From Thalassia testudinum (Eukaryota; Streptophyta; Magnoliopsida; Alismatales; Hydrocharitaceae), in NCBI GenBank assembly GCA_037157565.1, contig JAZHRO010000022.1, positions 3,348,001-3,412,000 on the forward strand: 64,000 bases of DNA. Direction: 5' to 3'. Shown piece after piece: positions 48,896-60,083 of this stretch (its first letter is position 1; every line of letters begins with the position of its first letter). The position numbers were made by a program, and so were the translations under genes. The notes below the pieces were generated by a model that had not been told where the DNA came from, searched no databases, and saw only the letters and a program-made list of their open reading frames with translations.

Positions 48896-51563
48896 TGTTT
48901 GTTGAAAGCGAAATCGGGTTTATAATAATTGCGTCGCAGTATAGTTGAAATTGCTTTTGAAAACAAATGAAAGTTTATTACTCGAAAAACTATGAATTTG
49001 AGGTCAAACACAGGGAGCAAATTGGGATTTAAAAACCAAGAACACAACTTTCAACTTGATAAAATGTAATGATCAATCAAATTATGAAGCAATAAAAATG
49101 GTTTCAATGTATATAGAAGCTCAAAAATTATGAAGATGGATGCAAAAATCAGATAATTCTCTCTGCTTTGCTTCTGGCTTGAGCTTTCTCTTCTTCTTTT
49201 TATGATTCTCCTTCTTTTTCTTTCTTTCCTCTGATTGCTGGCCTTGGCTTCTCTTTCTTTCTACTTTCTCTTTCTCTACTACTGACTTCAGCCGAGCCTT
49301 CTTCTTCCTTTTCTTTTCTTGCTGAAGCTTCCTTTTCCTTCCTTCTTTCTTCTTCTTCCCTTGCTTCTTCACCCTTAGCCACTGTTGAGGCTTCTTTCTT
49401 CCTCTTCTTCCTTGGCTACGTTGTCTTGGAGAGCAAAACCTAACCCCTACCCTCCCAGTGAACTCTCCTTTCTTCTCTCTTAGGCTCACTCTCCCAGAGC
49501 CTGCTCGGGTATACGGGTGGGGTCGACATGCCCGTGACCAGGCCCACCGGCGTGTGTGGTGGGCAAGGAGTGCGCGGGTAGTTGGGTCAGATACCAGGTT
49601 CACGTAGTGTGGGGTCGCGGACGAGGCGTGAGAGGGCAAGTGGGACCTCATCCAGTGTCAGGAGGCGATAAGCCCCTGACACATTTTCAATTTATCCCAC
49701 GTCGCTCGCTCTAAAGTTTCTGAGGTGGGACTAAATGACCCACCCTCTTCTCACGTGTGCCTGTAGCAAGTCTTCTTTTGATTGCTGAAGCTGCGGGTCT
49801 TTGGCCTTCAACAGATGGGCTGACTTGGTTCGCGAAGATGTTCCTCACACCTGGGACCTGAACTCCTGGTACCTGGGGGCTGCTGTGAGGCTAACAAGCT
49901 TCTTCAAGCTTGCTTTAATGGCGGATAGGGCCCCTGTACCTGTTAACACAAATACGGCCTCACGGCCCTGTCAAAGCACTCAGAAGGGTTCGCCGTGACA
50001 CGACGAAGGTGGCTCGGGTGTTGGTGTGGGACGGCCTGGGTGTGCGTGCCTAGGTCGTTCTGTGGTCGTTGAGTTGGGTGTGTTCAGGGGGAGTGAACGG
50101 AGATTGTGGTGGTTAATGGAGAGGGGGAAGATGATCAGTGAGATGAGGCGATGCTTTCGAGGTGGTTGGCAAGGTGTGTGGGTGCGTGGAGTGGTGGATG
50201 CACCTCGTCGGTGGTCTGCTGGAGGGGTGAAGGTGATGGTGGTCTATGGTTGTCAGGGCGTGAAAGTAGAAATTGATAAGGGGAAAAGAAAGAGTAGGGG
50301 AAGGACACTTATCTATGAGTAGCTGGACTAAGGGGTGGCAGAGGGGGCGGACGGCACGTATATGCTGTCACCGGAGACGAAGACCCAGAGAGAGAGAGGC
50401 GACGATGATGAGAGGGAGATAGGTGTGGGCACAGGTGTGGCGCGATGCGGAAGAAGGAGGCGAAGGCAACTCTGCCACTGGTATGGTGGTAGAGCGATGA
50501 GAAGAAGGAGGAGGGGTCATTGGAGCTTTTCAGCTTTTTTGGCTGGAGTGGAAGGGAGGAATTTCAAGGGAATCTTAGGCCAAAATAAGCTTGAATTGAC
50601 CTGGGGGATCTGGGGCCTCTTTTATAGTTGCAGGTAGAGGGCCTTATGCTTGGAAGGGAAGCTTCCAAGCACGGCAACCTTGCAGGACTTGGAAGGTTGA
50701 GAGATACCCAAATATCTCATGCATTCGCATGAGAGATTGGGTGGAAATCAGAGCTTGAGATTGGGTTCACATGATCGGGAATTCCTCAGAGAATCTCCCT
50801 TTCAAATTTGAGAGGGATTCTCTGAGGAATCAAGGAGATATCCCCCTTGAATCCTCGCCGGAGTAGGATTCCTCCGCTGTAATGGTGGAGGGACCTAATT
50901 GCAAAGAACGACGAGGAAGATAGGGGGTATCTACATGGGTTTTCAAAAGTTAGGGGCATAAATGTAATTAGGTTGGACTGTTTTGCAAAGTAGGTCAAGG
51001 TGAACTCTCCTTAAGTACAAATTTTGGTATAAACCTAATTTGTACCCAAGGAATCCAATGGTGAAGTTGGATTTTAGGTTTGACCACTTTTGACTATGCA
51101 TTTTGCACAAAAGCCCAATTTAGGGCAAATGTTTGACTAAGACCCCTATTTAGGTCAAAATAGGTTCTAAAGGCCAAATTGAAGGTTCTAAACCCTAAAG
51201 GATAATTTTCCATGAATCGTAGAGGGTTTAGTTGAATTTTATCCTAACCAAAACCTTGTTAAATTAAGTGGGTCTATTTTAGGATTACAAGAAGTCATTT
51301 AATTCCCAAATTTCACATTAACCCTTTTCTGATTGAACCAACTCACTTTTTATCTTGTTAAGATCAATTGACCTATGTTTAGCCCCTGAGAAATCCAGTT
51401 GTTGTACTGCAATGGTGAAATTACAGTTTTACCCATTGTTTCTTAATTTTCTTTCAAACTAGTTATTCCTTGAGTCAGGCCCTTCACTTGGTTATGTAGG
51501 AGCTTTTGTTCTCTTTTCTAGGTCAAAATGAGCTAGTTAGGGCTCATGATGGTGTTCCCATCA
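48896..51563 (-). repeat. Solo LTR S3 (family S) inside the Y ORF
   Basis: TSD CCAAG lies at 48891-48895 and 51564-51568. The plus strand reads TGTTTGTTGAAAGCG...GTGTTCCCATCA, related to S2 in the same orientation and to S1 reversed. The TATA box is on the minus strand at 50619-50627 and the U5 box at 48990-49020. Length is 2668 bp, with no internal region. Confidence 0.9.
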
Positions 51564-52769
51564 CCAAGCACTGAAGCGTTGGGGCTTATGATCAAAATGA
51601 TTGATGAACTTAATAGTTCTCTATTGGATTTGCTCCAAAGTGTTAGGGACAGGGACCTGGGTGAGTTTCTTCTTGGGAAATTATCGAGGTTGAGGATGAA
51701 ATTTGTGGTTCCCTAGTCAAATCTTGGGATGATTCTCAAGATGAACCCCCTTCAGGAGAGCCAATGTCTGAACCTGTTCAGGTGCCTGTCGGGAGGGATA
51801 CATATTCTGAGATTGGAGATGACCAGGTTGGTCTAGAGCAACCCTTTGAGGATGAATCGAGTTTCTCACCCAATATCCCAGAGCCAGGGAATGATGAAAA
51901 ATATGTCTCCCCAGACCATGAAATGACATATGATTTTGAGACGTATACAAATGGGGATCATGGATTCTTTGATTCTGAGGGCGAGGAATCTCTTAATGAA
52001 GTCTCACTTGAGCTTAAGGAAGATGATTTTAGTGAGACAAACAGGCTCGAGGAGCATGACGAACCATTTGATAGCCCATTCATTGGAGATTTTGATTCGG
52101 TTGGAGCTAACTTGGAGGATTCAAATCCTCATTTACTAGAAGATTCAATCAATGGCCCCATCCCTCAACCACACCCCGAAGGGATTGATTTTGATTTAGA
52201 AATCATTACCTAAGTCAATCCCGATTCAGCCGCAATTATTGGACTTGGGTACTTTAGATGGGTTGTATAACGATTTGGAGGTCTCGGAAACATTGATTTC
52301 AGAGGATAGAAAGTTGGAATTAAAAATCTGGGAAGCTAATTCTGAGGGAGTTTGGATTTTGGATCTGAGGGTTCCTATTGATCGGAAACCACCTACCTTC
52401 TATCAGGACCCTTATGATATCTTTCACGTGTGACCCAAGCCTAGAATAATTGACTATCTTCTTGAGCTGAACTATAAGTGGACACCCGATTTTAATGAAT
52501 CAGATCAACCCGTTGTCCGACACTTTGGTCTTGGGTTGCACACCACAAAACCGCAGGCCCAGCCCCGCAAGCTTAACAACCTTAGGTTCTCGGTGATTTT
52601 CATCCAGAACCTTAGAACCACTCGACCTTGGGGCATGGGTCTGCATCATAATCTGGTCCACGTCTGTGGACATCTTCTGCTGACGGGTTTAAGGATCAAT
52701 CTTTTAATTCTGATTTTGACTCGTACCTGTGAATTCTTAACCTCTTCTTTGTTTGTACTTTATGCCTAG

Positions 52770-54139
52770 CTAAAGGCATTAAATTTAGCACGTTCTCTAC
52801 AGAGCTGACCAGATTTTCAAGAAATCCAGGTGATATTATGTTTGCTCGACCCTTTTCATGTCTTTATTTTTACAATGAGGACATTGCATCATTTAAGCAT
52901 GGGGGGTGGAAACTTTATCCTAAAATCATTTTGTTAACTCCGTAGAATTTCTTTTAGTTTCTTTCAAAAAAATTGAAAATTCAAAAAGATTAAAATAATA
53001 AAAAAAAGAATTAAGAGAAGAGAACTTAGGCATTTGGAAGTTATTAACTTTAGGAAATGATACAATACGACCTACACAGTTAGACTCTTCAGGTCTTCGG
53101 GCTTAATTATCCCAGGTGTCCACTCGAATGTGGACTTAGTCTCAAGTCCTCACCAAGTAACTCTACTTTAAATTAGTCAATAACTTGGGGTGATAAGTAT
53201 ATGACTTATCAACCCGCCCTCTAATTTGAGGGGACTTTAAGGCTAAGCATCTACACACTTTCTGCACCGACTCGCTTTTCGGTGGCTTCTTTAGAAATTG
53301 GGTAGCTAATGAACTATCTAGGGTGGTATGGCTGACAAGTTGTCGGTGGTAACAACTCATCGGCTGGTTGTCCAGAGCCCAGCCACAAGAACTTTTTCGT
53401 CGTACTTCCTTTAGGTAAATCTTAGATCAGGAAAGCCACCTACTTAGGAAAAAAAATAAAAAGAAAAAGAAAAAAAATAGAAAAAGGTGAAAATAAAAAA
53501 ATAAACAAAACCACACTTCACCGCACGAGTATGGCTGGTAAGTTACTGTGGGTAACAGCCCATTGGCCAGTTGTCCAGAGCCCAGCTCACAAAAATGCAT
53601 AATAATTCCGAAAATACTTAGGAAAGAAGCGGGGAAGTAGAATAAACCGGAGAGATATATACTGGGTTCGCCCTTGTGTTGACCCCATAAATAAAAGAAG
53701 TAGGGAGAAAGCTACCGTTCGAAAAGATAAACCTCTAGGCAAGGTCACCTAGGGTCGTAGAAGCCCGAAGTTCATTTTAATGGCCGCCTAGTGAGTCTGT
53801 CACTCTTTTCACTAGATGCTTAGCACTTAGAGTCCTTTTCAAGTCTTGGGTGGGTCAGGTAGCCGTAAAAAGTTATCCTGGAATTCTCAAACTCCAAAAG
53901 TCCAAAAAAAGATAAGAAAAGAAGAAAAACAAAAAAATGCATCTTCCTTTTTCAAATAAGGTGAGGACTTCGGTGGTTTGCATTCTGGTAGACACCCGGA
54001 TATTGTTGAGTTTTTGTTGTTTAGGGCCTTAGTTGAAATTTTCAATTTTTAATAAACTACTTAGGCCTAAGCGATCTAATCCTAATTTTGATTTTATACA
54101 TAGCATGTAGTTTAATTTTTCTATGGACTAGCAAAAGAT
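52770..54139 (+). other. Conserved non-coding 3' region of element Y
   Basis: The dyad plus G-run is at 52875-52910. The doubled block is at about 53323-53385 and 53528-53590. A/T-rich spacers and the GGGACTAGC-type word (GGACTAGCAAAAG at 54125-54137) follow. It is colinear with the reversed N and X regions. Confidence 0.65.
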
Positions 54140-54152
54140 AGGCAAGGGGGAA
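54140..54152 (+). promoter_or_regulatory. Polypurine tract of element Y
   Basis: AGGCAAGGGGGAA immediately precedes the 3' LTR start TGATGTAGACAC. Confidence 0.8.
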
Positions 54153-55564
54153 TGATGTAGACACATCTATTTAGGTTAAAATGCCTATTCATGCATGTTC
54201 CTAGGCTTAGATTTCCATTTCATGTTATAAATATTGCATAGCATGCATTATTCTGCATTTAGAGTAGTATATAATTTAGGTTAATTGTATCCTTTTTGTG
54301 GTCAGGAGAGAAGGATGTTTATTTCGGAGCCTTGGATTGACGATCCGACTGGACGAATTTGATTAAGAGGACGATCGGAGTCCAATGCCTCCGAAATCAC
54401 CTCGATCAGAGTCCCGTAGCACCATATGCAATCCAAGGAAGATCAACGGCCGAGGGAATGTGCCGCAATCTAGAGTGTCAAGCAACAAATTCGACCACAC
54501 GAATGGATTTGGGTCGACGATCGTAGCCCAACAGTGTGAAAATTGACTCAATCCGACCTCTATAGCATCCCTAACAAAGGAAAGAAGATGGACGTCCTAC
54601 ATTGCACCACGTGGCACAACCTAGGCCGCCCATGCGCAAGCACGTGCACAGCAGCGCAGGCATACGCGCGCGCACGGAGGCATGCACGTGCAGGCACACG
54701 AAGGTAGCGTGCGCGCCCAACAAGGGTGCGTACAGCATGCGCCAGTGGTGTGGCAGCAGGGGTACATGAGTGGGATCTTCAGTGACGTTTGCAGTGGATC
54801 TTTAGTAACATTTATGGTCGTCACTAAATGTCCTGTGTACGAATTTGATTCTTTCCTCCACTATAAAAGGACCCCTACCCCTCCCATTTTTCTTTATCTC
54901 TTCCTTTCTTCCTCTCACCACCTCCAAGGCTCTAGAGAGAGCTTGTCCCAAGCCCGGGATGCTCCTCTAGAATAGAACCAAACATTTTCCTACCTCATCC
55001 CCCTTCGTGGAGCATCCCATGGCTGTCCTTTCACCGCCCTTCGGGAAGAAGATCCTCGCTGCGACGCTGTCTTGCCCCATCCTCCGTCCTCTGGCTCCGT
55101 CCTCCTTCATCCTACTCCTCACCACCTTTCTCTAGGTGATGTCAGAGCAAGTTGTCCTCTGAGCAACCGTCGAGGGGAATTTCTCTCATCTCTTTCTATT
55201 TTTTTTTTCGCTTTCGTAGTGTAGTTTTCTTGCTTTCATAATTGTAGAAAACATTCATGAGATAAATAGATGATTATTTTTCTCTCTCTCTCTCTCCCTC
55301 TCTCTTATTTTTATAAGTAGATAAAGTTTTCATCGGCCTAATCTCTTGCTTGATAAAAATACAAGAAATTAAAAAAGATAAAAATGACAAATACAAATTA
55401 AAGAGAAACGTAGATTTTCAAAACCAAATGTTCACCTCCCCATGTTCAACCTGAGACTCACTTTTCGAGATTCGATTATAAATTTTATTTGATAGACGCA
55501 TTTTGCGAGCTACAACGACGGGTCCTTCAAACCCTCTTTTTAATTCGCGAAATGCACCTCATCA
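54153..55564 (+). repeat. Element Y 3' LTR
   Basis: The 1412-bp copy runs TGATGTAGACAC...CACCTCATCA and borders TSD GAGGG at 55565. It has a TATA box TATAAAAG at 54862-54869, a (CT)n tract at 55281-55305 and the U5 box at 55428-55460. Confidence 0.93.
54862..54869 (+). promoter_or_regulatory. TATA box of element Y 3' LTR
   Basis: TATAAAAG lies within CCACTATAAAAGGACCCC. The N LTRs carry the same context on the minus strand, and the Y 5' LTR has TATAAGAG. Confidence 0.65.
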
Positions 55565-55598
55565 GAGGGAATAGAAATAATCTGTAGGAAATGGATAA

Positions 55599-57619
55599 TG
55601 TTCGCGACGTAAATCGTGAAAAGAAAATGAATTTGTTGTAGTATAGTGCGAAATACTTCTCGACAAATAAATTTTAACAGAACAGGTGAGTCTCGATTGA
55701 ACTAAGGGAGGCAGAAAACGTTTCGGATTTCATAACTGATCTAGATCTAATTACTAACTAGGTAATATGCTACTAATTGTGAACTAATCTATATATATCA
55801 CAATATGTATATCATGCAAATAGTCTGGTCATGGATTTCAAAAATGTAATTATGACTAGAATTGTCACTATCTAAGTAGAGTTTAAATGAAAAACTACTA
55901 TCTAGCAAAATAAGGGCAATACGGGTGGTCCGTGGTGGCCTTCTGGAGAGGCTGGGGAGAGCTACGACAGTCTGCCAAGGTGGTTTGGTGGGCGCTTCAG
56001 AAGAAAAGAGCCAGAGACAGAGAGTCAGAGATCTGAAGAACTGGAGAGGGTCTGGAGGAGTTGGTGGGAGAGATGCCTTAGTTGGGGGAGCCATGGGCCT
56101 TCTTTTATAGCTTTTATGAGGAGCAAGATGGGCATTTGAGCCACCAAAACTGTGCAACAACCCTCTGGTGATTAGATCCATCAATCGAGAGATCAACAAC
56201 TCTGATTTGGCCTCACAATAACCTTCTTCGCGTGGATTCACTCTTGTGCTGACACATGGCAGCCTCTGGATGCTTGAATCGTGATCGGACGCTCACCGCT
56301 CGCACTTTCCTCTTCTACGCCTGCCCACTTCTCCTTTCTTCGTGCACCCGCTCGTTCAAATTGAGCGCCTGATTCTTAGTCATCCGATCTTAAGATCGGA
56401 CGGCTTAAAAGTCACACCTGCTCCACCTACGTCGAAGAAGGCACGTGAGATCACGCGTGTAGCCGCAGAGCGTTCTCGGTGCACCACACATTCGCTCCTC
56501 CACCCTCCGATCGCCATCTGATGGCCAATCGCGCCTGCACCCAACTCCCTCTTGATTTCTCGCTTAAGGCAGTTCGAACGCGCACCTTCTGTTCCTGCGC
56601 AAGCGCGTGAGCCAACACTCTACGCGTGTGTTTTGTTGTGGTTTCCTCTTTGTGTCTATTTATCCTTATCCATTGGATAGAGATCCAACAGCTGAGGTTT
56701 CTTCTTTCCTTGTTGAGGCACTCCTGAAGCAATGACGTGGCCACGTTGTGGCCATTGGATGATGATCCAACGACCCATAGTGCACGGGGATAGCCTCTTC
56801 AGAAGTTGGGCGGCGGCGAGGGGCGACTGCGATGGCGTCACGTGGCACCATCGTGGCATCCATCTCTCTTTCGTAGACAGTGCTATAGGCCTCTGATCGG
56901 GATGATTCTTGCGCCGTGTGGTTGGACTGCAATCGCTGATCCGAATTCATCTATGTGGTTGGATTTATCATATGAGGTTTGGATTTTCACCTATTTTCCT
57001 CTTGGCTTTTGCTCTTCTACAGACTCCATCAGATGCTACGGGAGTCTGATCGATGCGATCTTGGAAGCGTTGGACTCCTGTCATTGTTCTAAGTAGATCC
57101 GTAAGGTTGGATTGGTCATCCGCAGCCTCAGATTACTTGCGATTGTTAATGCCTCTCAATTAGAACATAATACGACATTATTATTTACAAAATTAATAAA
57201 TCAACTACGATGCAAAGTATGATGCAAATGCGTGTAGAATGCCTAAGTTGAGCTAGGTTACAACTTAATTCAGGCTGATTAGGGCCTATGATTGCTGCGC
57301 AATTAGATAAAAGGGTTACGTGAATTAAAATTAGATGGGATAATGTGTTGAATAAAAAAAATGGATTTAGAATGGGGTTAAAATGGGAATGGGTTAACCA
57401 CGCCATTTTAATAATAGGATTCCTTTAAACCTGCATTACTTGCATACATAGAATAATCTTGTAATAATACATAAATATGCGTAATTTAATATTATTTAAA
57501 TTTGTTGTATGAAGAGGTGTTAGTTAAGCTATTAACCTTATTATTATGCTAATGATTTGTATTAAGCTATGAAACTACATTAAATTAACTAATTATCACA
57601 TGCAAATGTAGTTTCATCA
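55599..57619 (-). repeat. Element W 3' LTR
   Basis: It runs TGTTCGCGACGTAAATCGTG...GTAGTTTCATCA. A TATA box lies on the minus strand at 56102-56110, the U5 box at 55685-55715 and the U3 block at 56800-56985. The palindrome CCGATCTTAAGATCGG lies at 56385-56400. The partner LTR is outside the window. The left border is tentative because no TSD can be checked. Confidence 0.7.
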
Positions 57620-60083
57620 CATTCCCCAGCTTACATTTTGCTAGTCCCTCGCAAAAGATCAGAAATAAAACAAAGAAAAATAACAAAAATGTGAAGTCAG
57701 GATTCACCTTAACCAATCATCGCCCTTAACTTAAGTTGTACAACATTAGGTTTAGATAATGTTTCAACAGCTCCTCAGTGACAAATCAAGATAAAAGACT
57801 CATTATTCCTGGCTTCAAGTGTCACAAGTGAATTTCTAAAGAACTTACAGTCAAACAAAGTTTAGAAAAGAGCTGGAAATAAATCAAGTATTTGTGCATG
57901 TGGACTAAATAAGTTTACAAGCCAAAATGGAAGAAATCAAGTCTCCGGAGCCTGAATTTATTAGTCCAATTAATCTCCACAATCAGCTTAGATTCTTTCC
58001 TAGTACACCCTAGATTACTACTTATCAGCTCCCAGCATATCTTAGGTTCATCGAGCTTTCTACATGACCCATGTAGTGAGCCTTACATCTGCAACTCCCT
58101 GATCAGTTGGCCTTAGGGTACTGAGTGATAATGCACTCCAAAGGACTTGTTAGCTCGAGTCACGAAGGTTTACGAATCCCAAGACATGTATTAAGTTTAT
58201 TAAATGGTGTTGAGCATTGGACTAAGATTAGAATTAGGTTCTTTCTCTTTTTTTTTGTACAAGAAATATACAATGCCTCCCACTAAAAATGGTGTAAAGG
58301 AGAGGACTTTATGAAATTTTTCTAATGTTTTTGTTATTTTTTTCTTCCTTTTTCTATATATGTTTTTTCTAAAGAATCTAAGTCTTCTCCTGGATCACAC
58401 ACAACAAGTTAGGTACATTTATTCCATTTTCCCAGGAGGCTGATAAGAGCTTCCCAAAAGTGATTCAGAAATCCTCCTAAGTGAAGTGGAGACTAGTAAT
58501 TAAGATTTGCAACTCTGAAAAACCAAACTCCTAAGAACATTCAAGCTTGGCAACTTATCAGTGTGAATAGTGAATATAAGGGAATACTTAAATTTCAAAC
58601 TCTTCTAAGAAGATGGTTGAAAATAAATTCTGTTTATTCTTCACTCTTCAACTCATCACCAGGAAATAACAAGACTAAAATGCCTGACATATGTCAAAAT
58701 CCTGAATCTTAATTGATCACCTTGGTAATTAAATCTAAGACCTGAAGAGCCACCGAGTTAAACCTAAGTATACTTTCTAAGGTAACAACTCCTGGTTAAA
58801 GGGGCATTTTCATCATCCTTTGAAAACAAAAACAAAAACACAACTAAATACATGCAAACTTTACAAACTTTTTTTTTAAATACAAAATACAAGATAAAGC
58901 ATGCAATTTTTGATGATTTTTTTTTGAAAAAAAAAATAATTCCGCTAAAACTTAAAAAATTGCGAGTTACACAACACATCGAAAATTGAAAATAGGTTGA
59001 ATAATAACAGGAAAGAAAATAGGTTTTCCCCACCCCCCAACTTAAATGACATTATCCACAATGGCATAAAAATAAAAGAGAGGGAGTAGTTTAGAAAGAT
59101 GCGACCTGATGTAGTGAAACACTTGTGATGGTGAGCCATCTAGCTTACCTAACCTACAAAACTAAAAATAGATTAAAAATAAATAAAAATTTATTTATTT
59201 ACAAAATCTAAAAGATAGTTAAATAACCTTGTTCATATACAAAATTAAACCTAAGAAAAGGACTTTCGGTTATTTACAGATCGAGAAAAAGAAAGCCTCT
59301 ATAACAAAACTCAACCCATGGATTCATCATGATTGAGTCTTTTTACGTTAGATCCTCAAGATGTAACAAAATCACGAGAAGTCTCCCTAAGCTACCCGTC
59401 TCTCATGATGAAATCTTGGTATAGTGACATAGATTAGCACCCTGATATAAACCTACTAGGTCTCGCAAAGCTACACACCTTAGAGCTAACTCAGGCAATG
59501 CTAACTCCAGTCTATTTATGAGTAATAGCTAACATCTTAAGGAATAGGGCTTTGTTGGGCTACACTCTATCCTTAAGAGGTAACTAATCCTCATATCAAG
59601 CTCAAAGTAACTATCCTACTAAAGTACAAATAGGTTAACTCAAAAGAAAAGAGGCCAGCTAAATAACCCGAATGTGGAGCATCGTAGTGTTACACCTCCC
59701 ACATCTATCTGAAATGCTAACAAGCCCTACGGTCTTGATAACACCCGAAGCTTCTAGTAAACTTAGAGCAGAGTCTTGCAGTGCTACTCTTCCCACATGA
59801 GTCCAAGGTCACTAGTGTCTTGTAATGCTATCTTTCAATCCCCGCTAAGCTTGTCTCAGATCTTAAGAGTTAACCTAACTACCTAAAAGAAATAACAACT
59901 TTTTTTTCTTTTTTTATTTTGAAAATTTTTATTATGTACAAATTTTCTAATGATTTTTTTGAATTTTTGTTTTTGCATATTTTTATTATACATAATTTTT
60001 CATTTTTCAATTTTTTTTCATTTTTTTTAATTATATATTTACAGTGTTAGGTTGCCTCCCAACCAGCGTTAAGGTCTATGCCT
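57620..60083 (-). other. PPT and non-coding 3' region of element W
   Basis: At 57620-57660 the minus strand reads GCGAGGGACTAGCAAAATG then TAAGCTGGGGAATG then the LTR: the shared pre-PPT word and purine tract. A dyad and G-run like those of X, N and Y lies at 59020-59065. T- and A-rich tracts are frequent (58320-58380, 59900-60040). No ORF is supported. Confidence 0.6.

Larger units (their letters stand above)
46471..52769 (+). pseudogene. Element Y ORF, split by two solo LTRs
   Basis: The ATG lies at 46471; solo LTR L was inserted after the second codon. The frame resumes at 48394 (PSTSYTYFTSYPPTTTYPQD) with the Tyr/Ser/Pro-rich region and runs to LRNTIQSLEAQPTP at about 48890, where solo LTR S3 is inserted. 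It resumes at 51569 (LMIKMIDELNSSLLDLLQSV, LGEFLLGKLSRLRMKF), goes through the acidic part (51764-52213), a stop near 52211, RKPPTFYQDPYDIFHV, a TGA at 52432, then VVRHFGLGLHTTKPQAQPRK and ends at 52769. It is the closest relative of the N ORF. Both insertions have intact TSDs, so the interruptions are later than Y itself. Confidence 0.8.
36622..55564 (+). mobile_element. Element Y: non-autonomous LTR retrotransposon carrying three later insertions
   Basis: TSD GAGGG lies at 36617-36621 and 55565-55569. The 5' LTR is 36622-37692 plus 44903-45242 (1411 bp) and the 3' LTR is 54153-55564 (1412 bp). The PBS is at 45246-45263 and the PPT at 54140-54152. Removing N, L and S3 with one TSD copy each leaves about 7.1 kb, close to the 7.2 kb of N, which belongs to a closely related family. 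No pol genes are present; the only coding remains are the split Tyr/Ser/Pro and acidic ORF. Confidence 0.93.

Noticed and set aside
59890..60040. T-rich tracts as terminators or promoters
   Set aside because: Simple low-complexity sequence in a retroelement's non-coding region; similar tracts occur throughout the window.
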